Origin: Methylococcaceae bacterium UBA7658
GTDB taxonomy: Bacteria; Pseudomonadota; Gammaproteobacteria; Methylococcales; Methylomonadaceae
Assembly: GCA_002483425.1 (NCBI GenBank)
Contig: DLHW01000030.1
Span: forward strand, 75,937 to 139,936
DNA length: 64,000 nucleotides
Reading direction: 5' to 3'
Shown: positions 36,774-45,177 of the stretch, piece by piece
Layout: every line of letters starts with the position of its first letter
Position numbering within the stretch: position 1 is the first letter of the stretch
Translations under genes and position numbers: made by a program
Notes under the pieces: generated by a model
Seen by the model: only the letters and a program-made list of their open reading frames with translations
Told to the model about the DNA's origin: nothing
Databases searched by the model: none

Positions 36774-39002
36774 TCAATCGTCCTCATCCTCATAAAAATC
36801 TCCCGAGCTGTCCGATTTACCGTCTTCCGAGCCGGCATCGGCGGTATCGAAAACCATGTTGAGAACTAATTCGGAAACGCCGGGATAGTTGATTTTTCCC
36901 GTCCCTAAAATCGGGATGCTATCGACAACAATGATCTTTTTCGGCAAACTGATGGCGGCGACACCGGGCGATGCGGCGGCAAGGGCTTGCGCGGTGGCGT
37001 CTTTTTGGGTGGTCAGCAGGATAACCATTTCGCCTTTGCGGGCATCCGGTATGCTGGTAGCGGCGTGCAGCGCGCCCGGCCAGGCATTGGCGGCAAGCTG
37101 TTCGACAGCAGTTAAGGACACCATTTCTCCGCTGACCTTAGCGAAGCGTTTGCTACGGCCTTTGATGGTGATGTAGCCTTCTTCATCGACATGGACAATG
37201 TCGCCGGTGTTATACCAGCCTTTGCCGTAAATGGATTCGGGGGCCGCCAGTTTGCCTGGATTATCGTTCAGCAAATAACCTTGCATGATGTTAGGGCCTT
37301 TCACATGCAATTGTCCCGCGTCCTGGATACCGGGAATCGGCTCCAGTTGATATTCCATGCTGGGCATGAAGCGGCCGACCGTTCCGGCCTTGTAGTACAT
37401 GGGCGTGTTGACCGAGGTAATCGGCGTGGTTTCGGTTGCGCCGTAGCCTTCCAGAATACGGATGCCGAATTTTTCCAGCCAAGTTTGGCGGGTCGTTTCT
37501 TGCAATTTTTCCGCACCGGCCACCACATAACGCATATTGTAGAAATCGTATGGATGGGCTTTTTTAGCATAAGCCCCCAGAAAGGTATTGGTGCCAAACA
37601 TAATGGTCGCCTTGAGTTCGTAGGCCATTTCGGGAATCACGGCGTAATGCAATGGCGTGGGATAAAAAAACACACGCATCCCGCTGGTAATGGGCAGCAT
37701 GGAGCCGACGGTAAAACCGAAGGAATGGAACATGGGCAGAAAATTCAGCACCACGTCTTGCGGTGTGAAACTGATACGCGATTCCAATTGTTTTAGGTTG
37801 CCGAGCACATTGGCGTGGGATAGCACGACGCCTTTCGGGACGCCTTCGGAACCGGAGGTAAACAGCACCACCGCAGGGCTGTCCGGACCGGGCGCGGATT
37901 TACCGTACCAGCAGTTCGCGGTCAGGCTTTGCCATAAGGCTTTGAGCTTATCCTGTTTCGTAATGGTTTGAGCGATGTCTTCCAGGTAAACCAGCTTGAC
38001 TTGTTTGCTTAAAACTTCGGCTTCATCGGTTAGTTTGCCTTTTTCGAGAAACAGCCTTGAAGTCAAGACTGTCTTCACTTCGGCAATCCGGCAGGCGGAA
38101 AGCATGGCGGCGGAACCGGTCGAGAAATTCAACATGGCCGGAATTCTGCCTCGCGCTTGCAACGCCAAGATAGTCACTAATGTTTTTGCCGAGTTCGGCA
38201 AAAATACCCCGACTTTTTCACCTTGGGTGGTCGACTTTGCCAAGACATTGCTCAAGACCAGCGTTCGAGTGATTAAGTCGTTATAACTTAGCGGCTTGCG
38301 CTCCAAATCCTCGGCGATTTCATGGTTGCCGCCGTGGACGATACGCGCGTCCAGCAAACTCTGGAAAATAGTTTGCCGGTAAACACTGGTGGAGAACATC
38401 ATTTCCGACATCACATCGGCCAGCAAATGACCGCTGAATTTACGCCGGGCCTTACCGCGCAGATGATCGGGCACAATAAGTCTGGCAGGCGGCAGAATGT
38501 GCATAGTGATTTTCGGAAACCAGCGCAAACGGACAATCTTATGCAATCTGGAAAACGGCGTATATTGCCCGCCGCTGATGCGAACCGGCAACACGGTAGC
38601 TTGCGACTTTTCCGCCACCATGCCGGTACCATCGTAGACCTTCATCAAACCGCCCGTTACCGTGATGCGTCCTTCGGGGAAAATCACCGTGTGGGTATCG
38701 GTTCGCAGGTAGTGGATCAGATCCTTAAGCGAAATCGGGTGCGTCGGGTTCATGGGGAAGACTTTGGATAAGCCCAAAAACGGCTTCAACCACCAGCGTT
38801 GCGAAATATGGGTGTTGATCGCAAAGGTAATGTCCGCCGGAAGAAACAACCACAGCAATAACGGATCGAGAAACGACGAATGATTGGCGATAATCAGCAC
38901 TCGCTTGCCCGCTTTGCCGTAATTGTCCAGCCCGGAAATTTCAACCCGGTACAAAATTTTTACGATAATCCCAACCACCAACCGCAATAGTTTTTTCAGC
39001 AT
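36774..39002 (-). CDS. aas: Acyltransferase / acyl-ACP synthetase fusion (Aas-like)
   Basis: This 742-aa two-domain enzyme resembles E. coli Aas, which re-acylates lysophosphatidylethanolamine with fatty acids activated on ACP. The N-terminal PlsC domain has the membrane-proximal start, NHSSFLDPLLL with the catalytic H41/D46 pair, and FPEGRITVTGG near 115. The AMP-binding domain starts near 230 and carries the P-loop VLFTSGSEGVPKGVVLSH near 385, then LEGYGATETTP near 515 and YNTGDIVHVDEEGYI. The C-terminus ends in an acidic tail (YEDEDD). Aas is 719 aa, so length and domain order agree. It stands alone on the reverse strand, with the 598-base gap before sbcC upstream. Confidence 0.88.
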   Translation of the reverse strand: MLKKLLRLVVGIIVKILYRVEISGLDNYGKAGKRVLIIANHSSFLDPLLLWLFLPADITFAINTHISQRWWLKPFLGLSKVFPMNPTHPISLKDLIHYLRTDTHTVIFPEGRITVTGGLMKVYDGTGMVAEKSQATVLPVRISGGQYTPFSRLHKIVRLRWFPKITMHILPPARLIVPDHLRGKARRKFSGHLLADVMSEMMFSTSVYRQTIFQSLLDARIVHGGNHEIAEDLERKPLSYNDLITRTLVLSNVLAKSTTQGEKVGVFLPNSAKTLVTILALQARGRIPAMLNFSTGSAAMLSACRIAEVKTVLTSRLFLEKGKLTDEAEVLSKQVKLVYLEDIAQTITKQDKLKALWQSLTANCWYGKSAPGPDSPAVVLFTSGSEGVPKGVVLSHANVLGNLKQLESRISFTPQDVVLNFLPMFHSFGFTVGSMLPITSGMRVFFYPTPLHYAVIPEMAYELKATIMFGTNTFLGAYAKKAHPYDFYNMRYVVAGAEKLQETTRQTWLEKFGIRILEGYGATETTPITSVNTPMYYKAGTVGRFMPSMEYQLEPIPGIQDAGQLHVKGPNIMQGYLLNDNPGKLAAPESIYGKGWYNTGDIVHVDEEGYITIKGRSKRFAKVSGEMVSLTAVEQLAANAWPGALHAATSIPDARKGEMVILLTTQKDATAQALAAASPGVAAISLPKKIIVVDSIPILGTGKINYPGVSELVLNMVFDTADAGSEDGKSDSSGDFYEDEDD

Positions 39003-39280
39003 AGCGTTCCTCCTGACATTATCTTAGCAGACGTTAATTCATTTCCGCAGGCTTCCGAGGCGGTCCGGCCTTATTCGGCTATCGAGAGCAAAAAATTATT
39101 TTGCTCAACAGTCTTAATACAAGTTCCTTAGATAAGGATACAAATAATAAGCAATTTCAGCCAAGGCTGGATTTGAAACGCACCCAACATGTTTAACATT
39201 CTTTAGATTACTTGAGTCGAAACTAAATTATTCCCTTAACCAAGGGTAATTTTCTAAAATAATTAACGAGGAGAACGGAA

Positions 39281-39304
39281 ATGACTAACATCATTAACCA
39301 ATGA
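39281..39304 (+). other. Seven-codon minigene with strong ribosome binding site
   Basis: ATG ACT AAC ATC ATT AAC CAA TGA (MTNIINQ) is preceded at ideal spacing by GAGGAGA. It could be a leader peptide, the surviving start of a lost gene, or chance. Its last codons form the outer arm of the inverted repeat at 39293-39407, which would let ribosome position affect folding. There is no further support. Confidence 0.3.
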
Positions 39305-39407
39305 ATTCGGTACATCTAATGGCGCAATCGTACTGAGAGTTGTACCGTTCAAGTTGGTTTTGATTAAAAATAAATTTTTTGCGCCATTGCTATGATAATT
39401 GGTTAAT
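39293..39407. repeat. Nested inverted repeat upstream of sbcC
   Basis: Outer arms ATTAACCAAT (39293-39302) and ATTGGTTAAT (39398-39407) are perfect complements. Inner arms AATGGCGCAA (39318-39327) and TTGCGCCATT (39379-39388) are also perfect. GGTACA/TGTACC (39309-39314 and 39341-39346) can form a competing stem. The 115-base fold is compatible with a small foldback/MITE element or with a structured leader RNA. Confidence 0.55.
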
Positions 39408-39600
39408 AGTATTAGCTTTTTATAGAATAGTCACCGGAAAGACAGCAACGTTAAGATCGTCTTATGTGTAGCGCTCGAATACTCTAATTTTCTCAGCCAG
39501 TCCCGGCGTGTATCATATAGCGAATTGGCTTTATTTGTGCGCCGAGGCGCGCGCCATAACTCGAAAGGCTATTAGTTAAAGCCATGTTTATTATAAAGTT

Positions 39601-42600
39601 ATGAAGATACTTAATCTCTATTTTAAAAACATCAACTCTTTAGAAGGTGAAAATAGCATCGATTTCGAGCAACCGCCGTTTAACGACTGCGGCGTATTTG
39701 CTATTACGGGTCCGAACGGGTCGGGTAAATCCAGCGTCTTAGACGCTATTACACTGGCGCTGTACGGAGAAACGTTCCGTTTCGATAAGCCCGCTCTGCA
39801 CGTGATCACTAAACACACTAGCGAAAGTTTTGCTCAAATCGAATTTACCCTGGGCGAGGACAAATACCGTTCAAGATGGCAGGTGAATCGGGAGAACGGC
39901 AATCCCAAAGGTAACGTATTACCGGCCGAAATGAACTTGATTCGTTTAAATAATAATGAAGAAATTCTGGCGGCAACGCCGCAACAAGTTTGCACCCGGA
40001 TGGCGGAAATCACTGGGATGAATTTTCGCAGCTTTACTCGTTCCATTCTGCTTGCGCAAGGCGATTTTGCGGCTTTTTTGAATGCCTTGGACACCGAGCG
40101 GATGGCTATCCTGGAAAAAATCATCAGCACCGATATTTATGAGGATTACAAAAAAGAAGCAACCGGTAAGCTGGCCGAGGCCCAACAAAAATTACTGTTT
40201 TTACAGCAAGATTTAGCGGCCGTTCCGTTAATCGAACCGGAGGCCTTGAATGCCTGCGAATTAGACTTGGCCGATTTTAGCGAACAAACGGCGGATTACC
40301 GGGAGGCAATCAATGCGCTTAATCATCAAAAAAAGCAATTAGAAAAAATAACCCATTTAAAAAAACAAATTGGTTCCCAAGAAACTGTTTTACAAACCGC
40401 ACTTACCAAGCAATTGGCCGTAAAAAAGAAATTGGATACCTTAGCAGCCGTTGAAATTGCTGGGCAATTTAAAACGGATCTGCAAACGAACCGGCAGCAA
40501 AAAGCCTTGCTAGAGCGGGAAAATTCAGCGTTAATCACATTGCAAAATGAACTGGAGCAAATTCAAGCAACCCTGGCCTTACCGGGTTTCAATATACTGA
40601 CTTTGTCGCAACAGGCCGATCTTGCCAATAAGCCCGACGCTTTTAGTGAGCAAAAACAAACCATAGACAATATTCGAAGCCAAGTCGGCTTGTTCAATGC
40701 CAATTGGCAATCCGAAATCATCATGCAGAAGTCGTTGGCTAACCAGATTGCCGAAAAGCAGCAAGCTATAGCGGAAGTTGATGATTGGCTGCAGGCGCAC
40801 ACGAGCGATGCGCTTTTAGTCCAACAATTTCCAGAACTCGAACGGTTAAAAAATGTTCGCATCGCGCTGGACGAATTAAACGAAAAAAGCAAAGCACTCG
40901 ACCATTGGCATAAATATACCGCAACAGCCTTACAAAAAAACAAAGACAACATCGAAAAGAAAAAGCTTCAGGCTGTGGAACTGGCTAAAAAATTAGCCGA
41001 TGAAGAACGCTATCTGGATGAAATCGCGCAAGGCAACAGCCAGGAACGTCTGGAAGAACTGCAGGAGGAACAAAAAGAGCGTGTAAAAACTTACCAAGAG
41101 CTTGTTAATTTGGCGATAGCAAACGACCGTTTAGCGCCAAAGCCGTCATTTTTTTTCGGATTGTTCAACAAACAAACCGGACTAGACCGTGAAGAGCAAG
41201 ACATTGAAGCTGAACTTAACACGTTAAAAGATCAAATTAAACGCGATGAAAATATCAAATTGTCGCTAGAAAAAGCTATTTATAACGATGCCTTATTAAC
41301 AAGAATGGCGCAAGAACGCCATATACTTACCAATGGAAAGCCCTGCCCGCTGTGCGGTGCGACCGAACACCCTTACGCCAAACGTCCGCCCGCTCCAGCC
41401 AATTCGCAACAAGCTTTATTGGATCAACGGATTAAAATTAAACGGTTAAACCTTGAAATCGAACAACTGGAACAGCAACTAAAAAAAACGCAGAAGCGGG
41501 CGGAACGAAATCATGCCGTTAACAAGCAAGCGCAACAAATTAAGGCGCGCTGGCACACATTAAGCAATCAATTAAATATCGCCAGCGCCGGATTGGACAT
41601 CAAGAAAACCGGCATGATGAAAGAAATGCTAAAAACCGAATCGGTCGAGCTGAGCAATATTTCGGCGTTGCTCGGTAAATATAAAGATACCCAAAAACGA
41701 ATCGAGCGCATTAATTCCACCCTTAAGCAGAATTCGGACGCGATCGGACAACTGGAAGTCAGTCTGCAAACGATCGATATGGAATTGCAAACCGCGCCGC
41801 AAAAACTTTCGGGTGCGGAAGCGGATAGAAACCGGACCCAACAGGAAGAGTTGGACTTAACCGCTAAACTCACCGATCAATTGACCCAGCTCGGCGAAAC
41901 TTTGCCGGCGGCAGGCAAAGAGCATATATTGCTTGAGCGCTTGAACCGGCGCCGGCAAGATTATGAAAGCTACGATCTGCGTAAAAACGTGTTGACCGGC
42001 GAAATGAACGCCTTGCTGGCAAATCAAGCAGCCGGACAAACACAGATCGATAACTACAAAGAACGGCTGGATTTTTTCAATAATCAGTTACAAACCCAGG
42101 AGGTTATGGGTTTGCACCTAGCTTTGGTTGAAAAGCAAAAGCTCGTCGCCGATAAAACCCGCCGAATAAGCGAACTCCAAGCCGAAGCCGAAGCGGCCCG
42201 GCAAGAAACTGAAAGAAAGATGGCGGACACTCAATTTACCAGTCTGGAAGAGATAGGCTTTGCCTTAGAGTCGCTATCGGAACAAGCGATATTGAATGAC
42301 GACAAAGCGCGCTTAGACGGCGAAGTTGTCAACTTAGGTACGCAAGTTGAAGCCCTGTATAGGAAGTTGGAAACGCTAGAGAGCACTGCTACGCCAGACC
42401 TCATAACGGAAGAGACGGAACTAAAGCTCAAAGAGCTCCAAGAAAAAATGGCCATAGCGGAACTTGAAGCCCGGCGGCTGGAACGGATTGTCCGGGAGCA
42501 AAAGCAATATAAAGAAAAACAGGTTGCTATCATCCGACAAATCGAACAGCAAACTATTGCTGTTAAGCAAGCAAACGCCGAAGTTACCGCGATTACAGCA

Positions 42601-43071
42601 CAAAACGGCATGGCCTTCCGCCGGCGTGTGCAAGAACAGATGATTGCAAGACTGCTGTCGCAAGCTAACGCCACGCTGGAAAAAATCAGCGGACGTTATT
42701 ACCTGCGCCAGCGCCCCAGCGAACGGGGATTATCGTTAGTGATAGAAGACACCTATCAAGGCAATGTCCGGCGTTTGCCTAAAACGCTATCCGGCGGAGA
42801 AAGCTTTATTGTAAGCTTGGCGTTGGCGTTAGCCTTATCGGAATTAGCCAATAACGGGCGCTCAATCGATTCATTATTTCTAGATGAAGGCTTCGGCAAT
42901 CTGGATGCCGAAACGCTCTACACCGTTATCAATACCTTGGAAAGTTTGCATGCGCACGGCAAAACCGTCGGCGTTATCTCCCATGTCGAGGCCGTGCAAA
43001 AACGGTTTAAGGCTCAGTTACAACTGGTGAAAAAGCCGAATGGGTTGGGGGAATTGAGAAAGGTGTCTTGA
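39601..43071 (+). CDS. sbcC: SbcC-type SMC-like ATPase/exonuclease subunit
   Basis: This 1156-aa protein has the Rad50/SbcC layout. The Walker A GPNGSGKSS is at residues 37-45, with long coiled coils (about 180-560 and 610-960). A zinc-hook CPLC motif lies at 582-585 in the middle. The ABC signature LSGGES is at 1063-1068 and Walker B SLFLDEGFGNLD near 1090. SbcC with the nuclease SbcD cleaves hairpins and blocked DNA ends and degrades palindromic structures. SbcD is normally encoded immediately upstream, but no such gene is present in the 598 bases before it nor anywhere in this window. It is followed by a restriction-modification cluster in the same direction with a 90-base gap. Confidence 0.93.
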   Translation: MKILNLYFKNINSLEGENSIDFEQPPFNDCGVFAITGPNGSGKSSVLDAITLALYGETFRFDKPALHVITKHTSESFAQIEFTLGEDKYRSRWQVNRENGNPKGNVLPAEMNLIRLNNNEEILAATPQQVCTRMAEITGMNFRSFTRSILLAQGDFAAFLNALDTERMAILEKIISTDIYEDYKKEATGKLAEAQQKLLFLQQDLAAVPLIEPEALNACELDLADFSEQTADYREAINALNHQKKQLEKITHLKKQIGSQETVLQTALTKQLAVKKKLDTLAAVEIAGQFKTDLQTNRQQKALLERENSALITLQNELEQIQATLALPGFNILTLSQQADLANKPDAFSEQKQTIDNIRSQVGLFNANWQSEIIMQKSLANQIAEKQQAIAEVDDWLQAHTSDALLVQQFPELERLKNVRIALDELNEKSKALDHWHKYTATALQKNKDNIEKKKLQAVELAKKLADEERYLDEIAQGNSQERLEELQEEQKERVKTYQELVNLAIANDRLAPKPSFFFGLFNKQTGLDREEQDIEAELNTLKDQIKRDENIKLSLEKAIYNDALLTRMAQERHILTNGKPCPLCGATEHPYAKRPPAPANSQQALLDQRIKIKRLNLEIEQLEQQLKKTQKRAERNHAVNKQAQQIKARWHTLSNQLNIASAGLDIKKTGMMKEMLKTESVELSNISALLGKYKDTQKRIERINSTLKQNSDAIGQLEVSLQTIDMELQTAPQKLSGAEADRNRTQQEELDLTAKLTDQLTQLGETLPAAGKEHILLERLNRRRQDYESYDLRKNVLTGEMNALLANQAAGQTQIDNYKERLDFFNNQLQTQEVMGLHLALVEKQKLVADKTRRISELQAEAEAARQETERKMADTQFTSLEEIGFALESLSEQAILNDDKARLDGEVVNLGTQVEALYRKLETLESTATPDLITEETELKLKELQEKMAIAELEARRLERIVREQKQYKEKQVAIIRQIEQQTIAVKQANAEVTAITAQNGMAFRRRVQEQMIARLLSQANATLEKISGRYYLRQRPSERGLSLVIEDTYQGNVRRLPKTLSGGESFIVSLALALALSELANNGRSIDSLFLDEGFGNLDAETLYTVINTLESLHAHGKTVGVISHVEAVQKRFKAQLQLVKKPNGLGELRKVS

Positions 43072-43161
43072 GTTGATGAACAAACCTATAACTAGACTAG
43101 GCGAGCCTTACCAAAGAAAGTAAAGTTGTGCCCCAATCGTAAATCGTATCTGGAGGGAGAA

Positions 43162-44121
43162 ATGGCGATTTCATCAATAGAAATATGTGCTGGAGCTGGT
43201 GGTCAGGCTCTAGGCTTAGAGCAGGCAGGCTTTGAACATGTCAGTTTAGTAGAGCTGGAGGCTGCAGCTTGCCAAACGCTCCGTATCAACCGGAAGCAAT
43301 GGCATGTCACTGAAGGTGATATCCGGCATTATTCCGCCGAAAAATGGAAAGGAGTTGGATTACTTGCAGGCGGAGTGCCTTGCCCGCCTTTTTCAAAAGC
43401 GGGCAAGCAACTGGGCAATGAAGATGAACGTGACTTATTTCCGGAAGCAATCAGGCTAGTATCCGAGTGTAAGCCCGAAGCCGTAATGCTAGAAAACGTT
43501 CGCGGTTTGCTCGATTCCGTTTTCGATGAATATCGCGCAAAAATAATTTCCGACCTGAAAAAGCTAGGATATGCCGCTGAATGGCGGCTATTGAATGCAA
43601 GTGATTTTTGTGTGCCTCAGTTACGCCCGCGCGTTGTTTTTGTTGCACTAAAGAAAAACGCAGTTGAATATTTTAATTGGCCAACGGCACTCATCTCTAA
43701 ACCGCCGACAGTAGGCGAGGCGCTTTTTGACCTCATGGCTGCGAATGGCTGGAGAGGCGTAAATCAGTGGCGAGATTGTGCCTGTGATATTGCTCCAACG
43801 TTGGTTGGCGGTAGCAAGAAACACGGAGGTCCCGACCTTGGACCTTCAAGGGCAAAAAAGGCGTGGGCTTCGATTGGTGTAGATGGAATGGGAATAGCTG
43901 ATACGGCGCCTGAAAAAGACTTTATTGGTATGCCTAGGCTCACTGTTCGCATGACAGCTCGCATACAAGGATTTCCAGATAACTGGGAATTCAGCGGAAA
44001 GAAAACCGCCGCTTATCGCCAAATTGGTAACGCTTTCCCTCCGCCTGTTGCCCGTGCCGTCGGTGCGCAGATTCAAGCTGCGCTTAATGCCGCCGCAAAA
44101 CCGAAACTTAAGCGGGCATAG
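43162..44121 (+). CDS. DNA (cytosine-5-)-methyltransferase
   Basis: This type II modification enzyme methylates cytosine C5. I use the ATG at 43162 (MAISSIEICAGAGGQALGLE), which has GGAGGGA just upstream; the open frame from 43126 would need a TTG. In 319 aa the canonical motifs are present: motif I EICAGAGGQALGLE, motif IV GVPCPPFSKAGKQ with catalytic C74, motif VI ENVRGLL at 111-117, motif VIII QLRPRVVFVAL, and motifs IX-X RIQGFPDNWEF and QIGNAFPPPVARAVG. The specificity lies in the variable region between VIII and IX and cannot be predicted. It is followed two bases later by an HNH nuclease gene and then vsr, forming a compact restriction-modification set. Confidence 0.95.
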   Translation: MAISSIEICAGAGGQALGLEQAGFEHVSLVELEAAACQTLRINRKQWHVTEGDIRHYSAEKWKGVGLLAGGVPCPPFSKAGKQLGNEDERDLFPEAIRLVSECKPEAVMLENVRGLLDSVFDEYRAKIISDLKKLGYAAEWRLLNASDFCVPQLRPRVVFVALKKNAVEYFNWPTALISKPPTVGEALFDLMAANGWRGVNQWRDCACDIAPTLVGGSKKHGGPDLGPSRAKKAWASIGVDGMGIADTAPEKDFIGMPRLTVRMTARIQGFPDNWEFSGKKTAAYRQIGNAFPPPVARAVGAQIQAALNAAAKPKLKRA

Positions 44122-44123
44122 TC

Positions 44124-44738
44124 ATGAGTTCAAAGATAAAATCAGTAAGAGGCGGAGCGCGCGGAAAACTCCGAGCTCATTTTCTGGCGAATATTGGCCG
44201 TTTAATGGATTCCGAGGAGTTGCGCGCTATTACCGGTAATCAGTCAGAGTGGGCGCGCCGTGTCCGTGAGCTACGCACAGAAGAAGGCTATTTGATCCTT
44301 ACACATAACGACCGGAGCGAATTGAAGCCAGGCCAATATTTACTTGAAACCCCAAAGCCACAGCCCGCTTTTGAGCGGGCCATTTCAAAAGAAACCCGCG
44401 CCTATGTCCTCGACCGCAACGGCTTTACTTGTCAAATGTGCGGTGCGGTTGCAGGTGAGCCTCACCCATATGACCCAACACGAAAAACCCGGCTTCATAT
44501 CGGACATATTATTGACAAGAGCAAAGGCGGAAGCGACGAAGCTTCTAATCTTCGAGCGATTTGTTCAATCTGTAATGAAGGTGCGCAGAACGCGACGCTT
44601 ACCCGTCCCGATCTGAAGCAGCTTTTAATTCAAATCCGCCGCGCGGCTTCGCCGGACCAGCTAGAAGTGTTAAGGTGGCTCATTGCAAAATTCTCGAAAC
44701 AGGCATCGGAGGAACTCGCCGCCAAGAGCAGATATTAA
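44124..44738 (+). CDS. HNH endonuclease, probable restriction enzyme of the R-M system
   Basis: The 204-aa protein has an N-terminal helical part (to about 95) with ITGNQSEWARRVRELRTEEGY, perhaps for DNA binding. A C-terminal HNH domain follows: the first zinc-binding pair is FTCQMCG near residue 107, RLHIGHIIDKSKGGSDEASN carries the H-x-x-H/N residues, and AICSICNEG is the second Cys pair. It is encoded between a cytosine methyltransferase and Vsr, with a two-base gap before it and a one-base overlap after it, so a role as the restriction endonuclease of the same system is likely. Cleavage specificity is unknown. Confidence 0.85.
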   Translation: MSSKIKSVRGGARGKLRAHFLANIGRLMDSEELRAITGNQSEWARRVRELRTEEGYLILTHNDRSELKPGQYLLETPKPQPAFERAISKETRAYVLDRNGFTCQMCGAVAGEPHPYDPTRKTRLHIGHIIDKSKGGSDEASNLRAICSICNEGAQNATLTRPDLKQLLIQIRRAASPDQLEVLRWLIAKFSKQASEELAAKSRY

Positions 44739-45151
44739 TGGACAAACTGTCCGCCGAACGCCGCTCAGAAAATATGCGGCGAATACGAAGTAAGGATACA
44801 GCACCTGAACGGGCGGTACGCAAGATTTGCCGCGAAATTGGATTTCCAGGTTATCGTATCCACAGGAAAGACTTACCAGGAAAACCTGATATTGCCTGGA
44901 TTAGCCGGAAACAGGCTGTTTTTGTACATGGTTGTTTTTGGCATGGTCATGACTGTGCCGAAGGCACACGCAAGCCAAAATCAAACCAGGATTATTGGAT
45001 TCCAAAAATCAAACGAAACAAGCAGCGCGACAATGAAAATATTACATTATTACACGCTGCAGGTTGGAATGTGTTGGCTATTTGGGAATGCGAAATAAGC
45101 GAGAAAGACCTTCTGTTAAAAAAACTGCAATGGTTTTTAGCCATTAAATAG
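44738..45151 (+). CDS. vsr: Very short patch repair endonuclease
   Basis: Vsr nicks next to T:G mismatches left when 5-methylcytosine deaminates, protecting sites of a cytosine-5 methyltransferase. The start at 44738 overlaps the HNH stop (TAATG) and gives 137 aa starting MDKLSAERRSENMRRIRSK, the usual Vsr opening. The core shows GYRIHRKDLPGKPDIAW with the catalytic Asp, then the zinc/His motif AVFVHGCFWHGHDC. The conserved NITLLHAAGWNVLAIWECE strand ends the domain. The frame is open from 44675, but that stretch belongs to the HNH gene. Its presence supports methylation at C5 by the adjacent enzyme. Confidence 0.94.
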   Translation: MDKLSAERRSENMRRIRSKDTAPERAVRKICREIGFPGYRIHRKDLPGKPDIAWISRKQAVFVHGCFWHGHDCAEGTRKPKSNQDYWIPKIKRNKQRDNENITLLHAAGWNVLAIWECEISEKDLLLKKLQWFLAIK

Positions 45152-45177
45152 ATCGTACAGCGTACTCTTGATCCGTT

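Larger units (their letters stand above)
39003..39600. other. Noncoding gap between divergent aas-like gene and sbcC
   Basis: This 598-base, mostly A+T-rich interval should hold the promoters of both divergent genes. It contains a hairpin GAGCAAAA-AATTA-TTTTGCTC at 39086-39106, a seven-codon reading frame with a strong ribosome-binding site (39281-39304) and a nested inverted repeat (39293-39407). There is no sbcD gene here, although sbcD usually precedes sbcC. Confidence 0.6.

Noticed and set aside
37191..37796. Forward open frame of 201 codons inside the Aas-like gene
   Set aside because: It is a shadow of a long, motif-rich gene on the other strand. Its protein is His/Arg-rich low-quality sequence with no domain.
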